Under the pieces are notes generated by a model that searched no databases, was not told the DNA's origin, and saw nothing but the letters and a program-made list of their open reading frames with translations. The translations under genes and the position numbers were made by a program. Shown one piece after another: positions 21,925 through 32,060 of a stretch of DNA of 37,048 nt (positions within the stretch are counted from its first letter, which is position 1; every line of letters starts with the position of its first letter). The DNA is from Clostridia bacterium (GTDB lineage: Bacteria > Bacillota > Clostridia > Christensenellales > Aristaeellaceae): positions 1 to 37,048 of the forward strand of contig JAFWXL010000031.1 of NCBI GenBank assembly GCA_017545905.1, read 5' to 3'.

Positions 21925-23313
21925 GTGAAAAAACATCCGAATATCCGGCGCTTCCTCGCGCTCGTCCTCTTCTTTCTGGGCTTTGCGCTCCTGATCGCCT
22001 TTGGCAATATGCATCTCATCCAGACGGACACCGTCGCCCGGATGACCATTTACGAAATGCAGCAGCGCGATGACATCGAACTGGCGCTGGTCGGCTCTTC
22101 GATCGTGCGCGATCACTTCAATGCGCAGCTCATCACCGAGCAAACGGGACTGGAAACCTTCTGCGCGTCCATCCCCACGGCATCCACACCCACATCCATC
22201 GCGCTGGTCAAGGAGCTGCTTCGCACCAACTCGCCCGAATGGATCGTTCTGGTCACTGAGCCGTACAACTTCCAGACCGTCAAGGAATCCACAGAGGCCT
22301 TCTACAAGCTCGCGCCTTATCTCTCCGATCCCGCCAATCTGCTGGACTACTATCTGCGCACCGCCAGAGATGACAACGCCTATCTGGAGCGTCTGCTGCC
22401 GCTGCGCGGCTTTGGCGCGCAGTCCATGCGTGATGTGCTCAAGACGGTTTCACTGCGTTATTTCCCTGAGGCCGCCTATGCGCGCCTGAAGCCGGACATG
22501 GATCCCACGGTCGACTATCAGGGCAGCGGCTTCCTGCGCCACGAAACCGACTACCGCGCAGATGCAGAATTCAGAACTGTGATCCGCGAGCATTCCGACT
22601 ATTATTACTACATCTTCGATCGTTCCAAGCAGCAGATTCTGGAGCTCAAGCAGCTCTGCGAGGATCACGGCGCAAAGTTCCTGATTATCGCCTATCCCAA
22701 TCATGTCGCGCATTCTCTGGCAGAACCAAATTTCGCCCCGTACAATGACGATCTGATGCGCTTCAGCCGTGAAACCGGTATTCCCTGCTACAATTTCTCC
22801 TTTGCCAAGCCTGAACTCATGCCCGATCTGCGCGGCTATTTCTACGATCTGTATCACATGGTCGGCGAGGGCGCGGACATTCTCAGCAGCACATTCTGCG
22901 ACGTATTCAATGCCCACAGGCGCGGCGAGGATCTGAGCGATCTGTTCTATTACAATACATGGAACCTCCATGAAGCAATCGATTTCATCACCAACACATG
23001 GGCCGTGCAGTTTGATCCCGACGAGGAATGGGACAAGGCGCTGATTTACCATAAAGAGGCACAGATCCGCGCGCTCGCCGGAGAAAGCGACGTCTTCCTC
23101 TTCGACTGCAACCGCGGCATGCATGTCGTGCCTCAGTACCGCTTTGTCATCCGCCATGAGGACGGCACGGAAACGCTGCTGCAGGATTACTCAGCCGATG
23201 CATACTATACCTGCGAGCCCGGCGCCCTGAGCGGCAAGACGCTGCGCCTGTACGCACGCGTACAGGGCCAGGAAAACCCAGAGGAACACTGGTATGACCT
23301 GGTCGCCGAATAA
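21925..23313 (+). CDS. Membrane-anchored SGNH-like protein (DltD/AlgX-type MBOAT partner)
   Basis: 462 residues with an N-terminal membrane anchor (about 9-27). A GDS-like block LALVGSSIVRDHFNAQ near 53-68 resembles the GSSE motif of DltD. The sequence YFYDLYHMVGEGADILS near 310-326 fits the catalytic Asp-x-x-His block of SGNH hydrolases. The last 110 residues look like an added beta-rich domain. Outside the membrane, such proteins complete transfer of the acyl group delivered by the MBOAT protein. Start is GTG 21925 behind GGGAGGAA. Together with the MBOAT gene it forms a two-gene unit ending in a hairpin at 23353-23380. Exact family assignment is uncertain because I rely on motifs and context. 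Confidence 0.8.
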   Translation: MKKHPNIRRFLALVLFFLGFALLIAFGNMHLIQTDTVARMTIYEMQQRDDIELALVGSSIVRDHFNAQLITEQTGLETFCASIPTASTPTSIALVKELLRTNSPEWIVLVTEPYNFQTVKESTEAFYKLAPYLSDPANLLDYYLRTARDDNAYLERLLPLRGFGAQSMRDVLKTVSLRYFPEAAYARLKPDMDPTVDYQGSGFLRHETDYRADAEFRTVIREHSDYYYYIFDRSKQQILELKQLCEDHGAKFLIIAYPNHVAHSLAEPNFAPYNDDLMRFSRETGIPCYNFSFAKPELMPDLRGYFYDLYHMVGEGADILSSTFCDVFNAHRRGEDLSDLFYYNTWNLHEAIDFITNTWAVQFDPDEEWDKALIYHKEAQIRALAGESDVFLFDCNRGMHVVPQYRFVIRHEDGTETLLQDYSADAYYTCEPGALSGKTLRLYARVQGQENPEEHWYDLVAE

Positions 23314-23320
23314 TCCTCCC

Positions 23321-23349
23321 TTGATTGCCCGAATGTAATGCTGTATAAT
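23321..23349 (+). promoter_or_regulatory. Promoter of the adenylation/decarboxylase/ACP genes
   Basis: TTGATT (23321-23326), 17-base spacer, TATAAT (23344-23349). Transcription should start near 23356, inside the 5' arm of the following hairpin. Confidence 0.8.
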
Positions 23350-23352
23350 ATA

Positions 23353-23380
23353 GGGTGTAGACGTATGTCTGCACCCTTTT
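23353..23380 (+). terminator. Terminator of the MBOAT-SGNH unit overlapping the next promoter's start site
   Basis: Stem GGGTGTAGAC / GTCTGCACCC (23353-23362 with 23367-23376), loop GTAT, then TTTT. Full stem forms in read-through RNA from the upstream genes; transcripts begun at the promoter just upstream lack the first bases of the 5' arm. Confidence 0.65.
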
Positions 23381-23408
23381 ATTCTATCTGCCTGTCAGGA
23401 GAACAGCA

Positions 23409-24933
<1,525 letters not shown>

Positions 24934-24941
<8 letters not shown>

Positions 24942-26121
24942 AAAGCAGCTTGCCGGCATCGCTCAGGAATTCGGCACGCCGTCCTTCGTCTTTGACGAGA
25001 GCACGCTTGCGCTGCGCATGCGCGAGATCAAGCGCATCGTGGGCGAAAGCGTGCATCTGTGCTATTCCATCAAGGCCAATCCGTTTCTGATTCCCGCCAT
25101 GCAGGATCTGGTCGAGCTGCTCGAGGTCTGCTCCCCGGGCGAGCTGGAGATCTGCCAGAGCCTGAATGTCGATCCCAAGACCATCCTCTTCTCCGGCGTG
25201 AACAAGACGCTTGCCGATATCGAGCATGCCATGGATGCGGGCGTTGTCCGCTTCACGGCGGAATCTCCGCTGCACATCCGTCTGCTGGAGCAGGCGGCCG
25301 CCGCGCGCGATACCGTCTATCCCGTGGTGCTGCGCCTGACGGCTGGCACGCAGTTCGGCATGGACGAGCGCGATCTGCTGGACGCAATCGCCCATCGTGA
25401 CGCCTATCCGCACCTTCGCTTTGAGGGCATCCATTATTTCTCCGGCACGCAGCGCGCCAAGCTGGACAAGGATCAGCGCAAGGAGCTTGCGATGCTGGGC
25501 GAGTTCATGGACAGGCTCGAGCGCGATTATGGCTTCGTCTGCGAAAAGATTGAGTACGGCCCCGGCCTGTTCTTCCCCTACTTTACGCACGAGGATCACA
25601 GCGACACGCTCGCGCCGATCCGCTCTCTTGCGCCGGACCTTCAGAGGCTGGCCGAGCGCTGCGAGCTGACCATCGAGATGGGAAGATTCTTCGCCAGCGA
25701 ATGCGGCACGTATCTGACCGAGGTCATCGATACCAAGGTCAACTGCGGAAGCCGCTTCGCGATCCTCGACGGCGGCATGCACCACGTCAACTACCTCGGC
25801 GGCATGATGGGCATGCGCGTGCCGGTCATCACGCATATCGCCGGATTGCAGCATGCCGACGAAACCGAGGCAGACTGGTCGCTGTGCGGCAGCCTGTGCA
25901 CCACGGCTGACGTGCTGGTGCGCAAGATCACCCTTTCCGGCCTTGCCATGGGCGACGTGCTCGCCTTCCACAATATCGGCGCCTATTCCGTCACGGAAGG
26001 CCCGGCGCTCTTCCTGAGCCGCAATATGCCGCGCATCATCCTCGCAAACGACGACGGCGCGCGCCTTGTGCGCGACGTCATCCATTCCTCTGCCATCAAT
26101 CAAAGCAATATCAACAAATAA
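24934..26121 (+). CDS. Fold-type III PLP-dependent decarboxylase (LysA/BtrK-like)
   Basis: 395 residues, alanine-racemase-fold enzyme of the diaminopimelate/ornithine decarboxylase group. The PLP lysine is Lys47 in YSIKANP. GIHYFSGTQ near 179-187 replaces the HCHIGSQ of LysA. EYGPGLFFPY and the phosphate-binding EMGRFFAS follow, then CGSLCTTADVL near 318-328 with the active-site Cys; LysA has CES there. The SGTQ and CT variants are like those of decarboxylases acting on carrier-bound amino acids, such as BtrK, or of exosortase-associated enzymes. ATG 24934 overlaps the ligase gene by 8 bases. Probable role: alter the amino acid while it sits on the carrier. An epimerase or a free-amino-acid decarboxylase cannot be excluded. 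Confidence 0.88.
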
Positions 26122-26136
26122 AAGGAGACAATCACC

Positions 26137-26364
26137 ATGAAAGACCAGATTCTTGACATCCTTTCCGACATCGTGGACGATGACGTGGAATCCTGCACGA
26201 CCCTGATCGACGACGGCGTGCTCTCTTCTCTGGATATCATCCAGCTCATCGGCGCGCTCAACGACGAATTCGACATCTCTATCCCGGCAACCGAGATCAT
26301 CCCGCAGAACTTCAATTCTGTGGACGCGATGGTCGCGATGGTCGAAAGACTCGCAGACGAATAA
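26137..26364 (+). CDS. Acyl (aminoacyl) carrier protein, DltC-like
   Basis: 75 residues, acidic four-helix carrier. The phosphopantetheine attachment site is Ser31 in GVLSSLDIIQL; the usual Asp before the Ser is Ser30 here. Size and acidity match DltC and other stand-alone carriers. AAAGGAG lies 9 bases before ATG 26137, 15 bases after the decarboxylase stop. It should carry the substrate activated by the DltA-like enzyme as a thioester, to be processed by the PLP enzyme and used by the MBOAT protein. Last gene of the unit. Confidence 0.92.
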   Translation: MKDQILDILSDIVDDDVESCTTLIDDGVLSSLDIIQLIGALNDEFDISIPATEIIPQNFNSVDAMVAMVERLADE

Positions 26365-26373
26365 GAAGAGAAC

Positions 26374-26442
26374 GATTGGGGACGCTGTCCCCAATCCCCT
26401 GCAAGGGATTTCATCCCTTGACCCTTCTTCGCTTCGCGGCGG
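26374..26442. repeat. REP-like double hairpin with conserved tail after the ACP gene
   Basis: Hairpin 1 GATTGGGGAC / GTCCCCAATC (26374-26396), hairpin 2 CAAGGGAT / ATCCCTTG (26402-26420), then the tail ACCCTTCTTCGCTTCGCGGCGG (26421-26442). Both stems are perfect. Confidence 0.85.
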
Positions 26443-26459
26443 CTTAAAGCCGATATATA

Positions 26460-26478
26460 GGGCGGATAATATCCGCCC
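26460..26478. repeat. Perfect inverted repeat between the REP element and the terminator
   Basis: GGGCGGATA-A-TATCCGCCC, perfect 9-base arms. Shares GGCGGA with the following terminator stem, so alternative pairing is possible. Confidence 0.7.
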
Positions 26479-26500
26479 GCACGTCTCATATTGCAGCACA

Positions 26501-26541
26501 AAAGGCGGACAATTCACAGCTTGTGAGTTGTCCGCCTTTTT
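26501..26541. terminator. Bidirectional terminator between the ACP unit and the his operon
   Basis: Stem AAAGGCGGACAA..TCAC / GTGA..TTGTCCGCCTTT with loop AGCT, and T or A tracts on both sides, so it works for both convergent operons. It lies six bases beyond the hisK stop. Confidence 0.92.
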
Positions 26542-26546
26542 CATAT

Positions 26547-27362
26547 TCAGATTTTCACTGGAACGAATTCCCTTCCCTCCAGCACCCAGATCTCCTCAAA
26601 ACCCGCTTCTTTAACCATCTGCTCCGCAAGGTCAAACGCACAGGTCACGCCGGATATATGGTGCGCATCGGCGCTGACGGTCACTTTGCCGCCCAGTTCA
26701 CGAAGAAGTTTGAGCCACTGCATCGACGGATACGGCGTTGTCCGGTATCCGCGGCTGATCGCGCCGGTGTTTACCTCGAAGATCTTTCCGGCCTTTACCA
26801 GCTTTTCCATCGCGGCTCGCGCAGCCCTTTGATAGCGCGGGCTGTTTTCATCAAAGAAGTGATGCATCTCGTCGAATTTGGTGATCAGGTCGAAGTGACC
26901 GACGATATCCGCTTCCTTCTTCCGGGCCACCTTGGCAAGCTCCGCAAAGTACGCCTCTGCCGCTGCGTCCGCGTCGCCGCCGAAGCAATCGTGGATATAT
27001 GCCCGCGTTGTTTCCGGATTAGCATCTGCCGAGCGCGTGCCGCCGGGAACGGGAATCTCATGCACGGAGCCAATCACGTAATCATAGGAGGAAATATCCA
27101 GATCCTCTGCCGTCGCATCCCACTCGATACCAAGGTACACATCGATGCTTCCTGCATATTTTTTCTGCATCGCGCGCACCTCGGCGATGTATTCCGGCAG
27201 GCGCTCCTTCGGACATTCCCATGTATTTTCGAACGGCATGGGACAGTGCACGCTAAAGCCAACGCTTGCCAGCCCAGCCGCCTTGCTGGCGAGAATCATT
27301 TCCTCGATGGAGCATTGGCCGTCGTCCCATGTGGAATGCATGTGCAGATTCTGCGTGATCAT
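26547..27362 (-). CDS. hisK: Histidinol-phosphatase, PHP family
   Basis: 271 residues, usual length. PHP-domain metal motifs: NLHMHSTWDDG near 5-15, GSVHEIPVPG near 98-107, DIVGHFDLITKF near 153-164, SADAHH near 234-239. Removes phosphate from L-histidinol phosphate, the step before HisD. ATG 27362 overlaps the hisIE stop (ATGA). Last gene of the his operon; the terminator follows directly. Confidence 0.93.
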   Translation of the reverse strand: MITQNLHMHSTWDDGQCSIEEMILASKAAGLASVGFSVHCPMPFENTWECPKERLPEYIAEVRAMQKKYAGSIDVYLGIEWDATAEDLDISSYDYVIGSVHEIPVPGGTRSADANPETTRAYIHDCFGGDADAAAEAYFAELAKVARKKEADIVGHFDLITKFDEMHHFFDENSPRYQRAARAAMEKLVKAGKIFEVNTGAISRGYRTTPYPSMQWLKLLRELGGKVTVSADAHHISGVTCAFDLAEQMVKEAGFEEIWVLEGREFVPVKI

Positions 27363-28009
27363 TTGACCATCTTCTCCTGCTTCACCTTTTTATCGATGAC
27401 ATGGCGGGAAGCCATTTCGCGCTTGATATCCTCCATGCTGATGCCCATCTCGATCATCAGCACCATCACATGATACATCAGATCGCCGATTTCGTAAATG
27501 GTATTCGCCTTGTCGCCGTCCTTGGCAGAGATGATGACCTCCGTCGTCTCCTCGCCGACCTTCTTGAGCATCTTATCAATGCCCTTGTTAAACAGATACG
27601 TCGTATAGGAGCCTTCCTTGGGGTTTTCCTTGCGGCCCACGAGCATCTCCATCAGATCCTGATACTGGAATGCCGGCGGCTCCTCACCCTCGAAGATCAC
27701 CTCATTGAAGCAGGAATCTGTGCCCAGATGGCAGGCAGGGCCCTCCTTGCGCACCTCGACCACCAGCGCGTCGCGGTCGCAGTCCGCGGTGATGGAGACG
27801 ATATGCTGCACGTTGCCGCTGGTCTCGCCCTTGAGCCAGAGCTTCTGGCGGGAACGGGAGAAGAAACACGTGAGCTCCTTCTCCATGGAGATCCGCAAGC
27901 TTTCCTCGTTCATATAGGCCACGGTGAGCACTTTCTTGCTTTCCGTGTCCACAACAACGGCCGGAATCAGGCCCTTTTCATCGAACTTGAGGGTAGAAAT
28001 ATCAATCAT
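27359..28009 (-). CDS. hisIE: HisIE, phosphoribosyl-AMP cyclohydrolase / phosphoribosyl-ATP pyrophosphatase
   Basis: 216 residues, bifunctional. Residues 1-105 are HisI (YMNEESLRISMEKELTCFFS; SRSRQKLWLKGETSGN; metal Cys/Asp in ADCDRDALVVEV and CHLGTDSCF). Residues about 120-216 are HisE (GSYTTYLFNKGIDKMLKKVG with EETTEVIISAKDGD). Performs steps 2 and 3 of histidine synthesis. Start ATG 28009 is chosen because AAGGAGAAG lies just upstream; the longer frame to 28072 reads through the repeat element. Confidence 0.94.
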   Translation of the reverse strand: MIDISTLKFDEKGLIPAVVVDTESKKVLTVAYMNEESLRISMEKELTCFFSRSRQKLWLKGETSGNVQHIVSITADCDRDALVVEVRKEGPACHLGTDSCFNEVIFEGEEPPAFQYQDLMEMLVGRKENPKEGSYTTYLFNKGIDKMLKKVGEETTEVIISAKDGDKANTIYEIGDLMYHVMVLMIEMGISMEDIKREMASRHVIDKKVKQEKMVK

Positions 28010-28032
28010 ATTCTTCTCCTTTCGGGGGAAAT

Positions 28033-28099
28033 GTTTGGGGACGCCGTCCCCAAACCCCTGGCTGGGATGCAATCCCCAGACCCCTTCTTCGCTTCGCGG
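28033..28099. repeat. REP-like element between hisF and hisIE
   Basis: Hairpin 1 GTTTGGGGAC / GTCCCCAAAC (28033-28055), hairpin 2 around GGGAT / ATCCC (28061-28078), tail ACCCCTTCTTCGCTTCGCGG. Same order and orientation as the copy at 26374. It splits the his operon. Confidence 0.85.
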
Positions 28100-28118
28100 T
28101 ATTTATCAAGTGGTCTGC

Positions 28119-28880
28119 TTAAATACGTCGAACCGTAATGTTATTACGCTGGAGCTCTTCCTTGAGATCACGGATCTGCACCTCGCCAAAGTGGAAGATC
28201 GAAGCGGCAAGGCCTGCATCCACCTTGGGAAGGGACTTGAACAGCGTTACAAAATCCGCCATGCAGCCTGCGCCGCCGGAGGCGATGATCGGAATATTCA
28301 CGATCTCGCTCACGTCGCGCAGCATCTCCAGATCAAAGCCGCGCTTCACGCCGTCAGTATCGATGGAATTGAGCACGATTTCGCCCGCGCCCATATCTGC
28401 GCCGCGCTTGATCCATTCGAGTGCGTCCATACCGGTGTCCTCGCGTCCGCCCTTGGCGAACACATGATAACTGCCGTCCACGCGCTTGACGTCCGCCGAG
28501 AGCACCACGCACTGATCGCCGTAGCGCTTGGCAGCCTCTTCGATGAGCCTTGGATTCTTGATCGCGCCGGAATTGACGCTCACCTTATCCGCGCCGCTGG
28601 CAAGCACGCGTTCAAAATCATCGAGCGTATTGATGCCGCCGCCCACAGTCAGCGGAATGAAGATGGTGGAAGCGACCTTTTTCAGGATATCGGTAAAGAG
28701 CTTTCTGCCCTCGCTGGATGCAGTGATATCATAGAAAACCAGCTCGTCCGCGCCGTTTTCGCTATAGTATTTTCCCAGCTCCACGGGGTCGTTCACATCG
28801 CTCAGGCCCTGGAAATTCACGCCCTTGACCACGCGGCCATTTTTCACATCCAGGCAGGGAATGATGCGCTTTGTGATCAT
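28119..28880 (-). CDS. hisF: HisF, imidazole glycerol phosphate synthase cyclase subunit
   Basis: 253 residues, beta/alpha barrel. Catalytic Asp11 (PCLDVKNGRVVKG) and Asp130 (VVLSADVKR) are present, with phosphate loops LTVGGGINTLDD and IASGGAG. It uses ammonia from HisH to form imidazole glycerol phosphate and AICAR. ATG 28880 overlaps the hisA stop by 4 bases. Confidence 0.96.
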   Translation of the reverse strand: MITKRIIPCLDVKNGRVVKGVNFQGLSDVNDPVELGKYYSENGADELVFYDITASSEGRKLFTDILKKVASTIFIPLTVGGGINTLDDFERVLASGADKVSVNSGAIKNPRLIEEAAKRYGDQCVVLSADVKRVDGSYHVFAKGGREDTGMDALEWIKRGADMGAGEIVLNSIDTDGVKRGFDLEMLRDVSEIVNIPIIASGGAGCMADFVTLFKSLPKVDAGLAASIFHFGEVQIRDLKEELQRNNITVRRI

Positions 28881-29587
28881 GCTGTCACCTCGATGGCCTT
28901 CTTCAAATCGATTGCGCCGGTATAATATGCCTTGCCGATGATCGCGCCGTACACGTTCATATCCCGCAGAGCGATTACATCATCCATGCTCGATACGCCG
29001 CCGGAAGCGATAAAATCCATATTATATCGTTTGCTCAGGTCGGCATAGAGCTGGCGGTTCGTGCCGCGCATCGCGCCGTCCCGGCTGATATCGGTGCAGA
29101 TCACGGTTTTTACGCCCGTATCCTGCAGCCTCTGGCAGAGCGCGTCGCAGGTCAGCCGGCTTTGCTCCTGCCAGCCGCAAATCGCCGCATAGCCGTCCTT
29201 CACGTCCACGCTCACAGCGATCTTCTCGCCAAAGCGGGCAACCAGACGCTCAAGCAATTCCGGATTTGTCACCGCTGCCGTGCCCAGAATCACCCTGCCC
29301 ACGCCTGCATCCAGATACCGGCTTGCCACGTCCTCGCTGCGGATACCGCCGCCAACCTCGGCAAGCAGCCCGCAGGCAGCGATTCGCTTGATCAATTCCA
29401 GATTGGGCGTTGTGCCGTCCTTGGCGCCCTGAAGATCGACGATATGGATATTCCTTGCGCCGCAGGCGATAAAATCCTGCGCGATAAGAAGCGGGTTTTC
29501 TGAGTATATCGTCATGTCGGCATAGTTGCCATGGAGCAGGCGTACCGCCTTGCCTTCATACAGATCAATAGCAGGAAACAGCTCCAT
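28877..29587 (-). CDS. hisA: HisA, ProFAR isomerase
   Basis: 236 residues, beta/alpha barrel related to HisF. Catalytic Asp8 (MELFPAIDLYEGKAVR) and Asp128 (VSVDVKDG), with loops EVGGGIRSEDV and IASGGVSSMDD. Converts ProFAR to PRFAR. Start taken at ATG 29587, behind GAGGTG; GTG 29590 directly upstream is possible. It begins 3 bases after the hisH stop. Confidence 0.95.
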   Translation of the reverse strand: MELFPAIDLYEGKAVRLLHGNYADMTIYSENPLLIAQDFIACGARNIHIVDLQGAKDGTTPNLELIKRIAACGLLAEVGGGIRSEDVASRYLDAGVGRVILGTAAVTNPELLERLVARFGEKIAVSVDVKDGYAAICGWQEQSRLTCDALCQRLQDTGVKTVICTDISRDGAMRGTNRQLYADLSKRYNMDFIASGGVSSMDDVIALRDMNVYGAIIGKAYYTGAIDLKKAIEVTA

Positions 29588-29590
29588 CAC

Positions 29591-30202
29591 TCACACCTCA
29601 CAAAAAGCTTTCAGAATATTCAATCCCACCGTTCCGCTCTTCTCCGGATGGAACTGGCAGCCCATCACATTGTCTTTCGCAACAGCGGCGGTCACATCGA
29701 TGCCATATTCTGCTGTGGCGAGCGTATGCGCCTTACAATTTTCCGCATAGAAGCTGTGCACAAAGTATACGCAGTCGCCTTCCTTTGTGTATTTCATCAG
29801 CGGATGATCCTGCCTTTGAATGTCCAGCGCGTTCCAGCCGATATGCGGCACCTTGAGCCCCGCAGGCAGCTTTCCTGCCATCGGCACGACCTCGCCCGGA
29901 ATCAGGCCAAGCCCCGCATGCTCGCCGTATTCTAAGCTCCTGTCAAAGAGCATCTGCATGCCCAGACAGATGCCCATCACGCATTTGCCTTGGGCTGCCT
30001 CCTCCAGCAGGATCTTATCCAGCCCGGTATCAGCAAGTTTCCTTCTCGCATCGCCGAACGCGCCCACGCCCGGCAGAATGATCCTCTCCGCCGTGCGGAT
30101 CACATCCGCATCACCGGTCACAACAGCATCCGCGCCGATCATGGCCAGCGAGCTTTTGAGCGAAAAGAGATTGCCCACGCCGTAGTCAATGATTGCGATC
30201 AT
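29591..30202 (-). CDS. hisH: HisH, imidazole glycerol phosphate synthase glutaminase subunit
   Basis: 203 residues, class I glutamine amidotransferase. Nucleophile Cys79 in GICLGMQ, with His185 and Glu187 in CQFHPEKSG completing the triad. It begins IAIIDYGVGNLFSLK as usual and feeds ammonia to HisF. Overlaps hisB by 4 bases (ATGA). Confidence 0.96.
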   Translation of the reverse strand: MIAIIDYGVGNLFSLKSSLAMIGADAVVTGDADVIRTAERIILPGVGAFGDARRKLADTGLDKILLEEAAQGKCVMGICLGMQMLFDRSLEYGEHAGLGLIPGEVVPMAGKLPAGLKVPHIGWNALDIQRQDHPLMKYTKEGDCVYFVHSFYAENCKAHTLATAEYGIDVTAAVAKDNVMGCQFHPEKSGTVGLNILKAFCEV

Positions 30203-30789
30203 ACGAGTACCCCTTTGGTCGACGGGATTTCTCCGCCGAGGCTTTCGTCAATGGATACAGCCTCGCGCAGCGCGCGGCCCAGCGCCTTGAACATCGCCTC
30301 GACGATGTGGTGGCTGTTCGTGCCGTCCATCTGGCGGATGTGCAGCGTCATTCCAGCGCTTCTGGTCAGCGCGAGCAGGAATTCCTCCACCAGCTCGGTA
30401 TCAAACGTACCGATCTTCTGCGAAGGAATCTGCGCTGTATAGCGCAGACAGCTGCGCCCGGAAAGATCCAGCGCACACAGCACCAGCGCCTCGTCCATCG
30501 GCAGCAGCATGCTGCCATAGCGGCGGATGCCGCGCTTATCGCCCACAGCCTTGGCGATTGCCGCGCCCAGACAGATGCCGATATCCTCCGTGCTGTGATG
30601 ATCATCGACATATGTATCGCCCTTGCACACAACGGTCAGATCCATCCGCGCATGCCGGGCAAAGAGCGTCAGCATGTGATCCATGAAGCCCACGCCGGTT
30701 GCGATTTTTCCCGCGCCGGTGCCGTCCAGATTCAGCTTCAGTTCGATATCCGTCTCCGATGTCGTCCGTTTGATCTGTGCGCTGCGCAT
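30199..30789 (-). CDS. hisB: HisB, imidazoleglycerol-phosphate dehydratase
   Basis: 196 residues, dehydratase only, without the phosphatase domain of the enterobacterial fusion, consistent with a separate hisK. Mn-binding motifs GVGFMDHMLTLFARHARM near 37-54, DDHHSTEDIGI near 67-77 and NSHHIVEAMFKALGRAL near 159-175. ATG 30789 is two bases after the hisC stop. Confidence 0.95.
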   Translation of the reverse strand: MRSAQIKRTTSETDIELKLNLDGTGAGKIATGVGFMDHMLTLFARHARMDLTVVCKGDTYVDDHHSTEDIGICLGAAIAKAVGDKRGIRRYGSMLLPMDEALVLCALDLSGRSCLRYTAQIPSQKIGTFDTELVEEFLLALTRSAGMTLHIRQMDGTNSHHIVEAMFKALGRALREAVSIDESLGGEIPSTKGVLV

Positions 30790-30791
30790 GC

Positions 30792-31847
30792 TTACGCCCT
30801 CCCGAATATCATTTCAATCGCGCATTCCAGCGCCTGCATCTCCTGCATGGAGCCGATGGTGATGCGCAGGTAATCACGGATTCTGTCCTTCTCCCAGTGC
30901 CGCACGAGGATGCCCCGCTCACGCAGCTGCGCCGCCAGCACACCGGCAGCCATCGCCTTCGGTTTGGCGAATACAAAATTGGCCTTGGAATCGAGCACCT
31001 CGAAGCCCTGCTCGTGAAGCATCCGCGTGGTATATTCCCTCGCCTCGATGATCCTGCGGCAATTGGCCATGTAATAATCGTTTTCCTTCACAGCCGCCAC
31101 GCCTGCCGCCTGCGTCATACGATTGACGCTGTAAAGATTGATCGCATTGCGGATCGTCTCAATCTCCGCGATCAGGCTCTCGCAGGCGAAGCCATAGCCC
31201 AGACGCGCGCCCGCCATCGAGCGGGATTTGGAGAACGTGCGCACGATCAGCACATTGGGATACTCCTCAATCAGCGGCAGACAGGTTTCCGCACCGAAAT
31301 CGACATAGGCCTCGTCGACGATGATCACGTTCTCCGGATTGCTCTTGGCGATCTCGGCCACCTGCTCTGCAGGCATTACGTAGCCCGTCGGCGCATTGGG
31401 ATTGGGGAAGACGATCGTCTTTCCGATGCCCAGATAATCCCGGTAATCGATCGTAAAGTCCGCCTTCAGCGGCACCTTTACCAGCGGGATGCCGTGCGCC
31501 GCAGCAAACAAATCGTAATATCCGTACGTGATATCCGGCAGCGCGATAGGATGCGTTTCATCAGCAAAGGCCAGAAACGCGAAATACAGCAGCTCGTCCG
31601 AGCCATTGGTTGCGATCACCTGCGCGGGCTTCACGCCGTACAGCCCGGCCAGCGCCTCCCTCAGCGCCGTGCAGTCCGGATCATTATAATAGCCGAGCTT
31701 CCCAGCCTCGCCTGCTATGGCGGCTTTCACGCCCGGCGACGGCGGATACGGCGATTCGTTTGTGTTCAGCCGGATGAAGCCGTCGCCCTCCTCATGATCA
31801 CCGGGCGTATAGGCTGGAAGGCTGCGGTGCTTTTCAAGCAAAAACAT
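30792..31847 (-). CDS. hisC: HisC, histidinol-phosphate aminotransferase
   Basis: 351 residues, fold type I PLP aminotransferase. NTNESPYPPSPG near 30-41, ATNGSDELLYFAF near 81-93 and the PLP lysine in TFSKSRSMAGARLGY near 211-225. Transfers the amino group from glutamate to imidazole acetol phosphate. ATG 31847 follows AGAGGAT; the frame reaches 31913 but runs through a repeat. Separated from hisD by 213 bases of hairpin repeats. Confidence 0.95.
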   Translation of the reverse strand: MFLLEKHRSLPAYTPGDHEEGDGFIRLNTNESPYPPSPGVKAAIAGEAGKLGYYNDPDCTALREALAGLYGVKPAQVIATNGSDELLYFAFLAFADETHPIALPDITYGYYDLFAAAHGIPLVKVPLKADFTIDYRDYLGIGKTIVFPNPNAPTGYVMPAEQVAEIAKSNPENVIIVDEAYVDFGAETCLPLIEEYPNVLIVRTFSKSRSMAGARLGYGFACESLIAEIETIRNAINLYSVNRMTQAAGVAAVKENDYYMANCRRIIEAREYTTRMLHEQGFEVLDSKANFVFAKPKAMAAGVLAAQLRERGILVRHWEKDRIRDYLRITIGSMQEMQALECAIEMIFGRA

Positions 31848-31870
31848 AAGCTTATCCTCTCTGTGAGACG

Positions 31871-31937
31871 CTGGGCTGCCGCCCAGACCTGCTTGAGGGA
31901 TTTCATCCCTCAAACTCCCTTCTTCGCTTCGCGGCGG
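31871..31937. repeat. REP-like element between hisD and hisC, copy 1
   Basis: Hairpin 1 CTGGGC / GCCCAG (31871-31886), hairpin 2 TTGAGGGAT / ATCCCTCAA (31893-31913), then the tail CTCCCTTCTTCGCTTCGCGGCGG (31915-31937). Confidence 0.85.
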
Positions 31938-31964
31938 TTTTAAGATTCTATTTCTTATTTCCTC

Positions 31965-32038
31965 GCTGCGCGTATGCGCAGCGATAATGGGGTCTGGGGA
32001 TGAAATCCCCAGGCGGGGCTTGGGGCCCGCGGCCCCAA
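31965..32038. repeat. REP-like element between hisD and hisC, copy 2 (inverted variant)
   Basis: Three perfect stems: CGCTGCGC / GCGCAGCG (31965-31984), CTGGGGAT / ATCCCCAG (31994-32012) and TTGGGGCC / GGCCCCAA (32020-32038). The last two match the other copies read on the opposite strand; the TTCGCTTCGCGG tail is replaced by the first stem. Copies 1 and 2 are head to head. Confidence 0.75.
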
Positions 32039-32060
32039 CGTCTCCCCCCGTTCTCCTCGG

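Noticed and set aside
20386..22143. 585-codon open frame antisense to the MBOAT gene
   Set aside because: Low-complexity H/E/Q/R protein without ribosome binding site; the plus strand encodes an obvious MBOAT protein.
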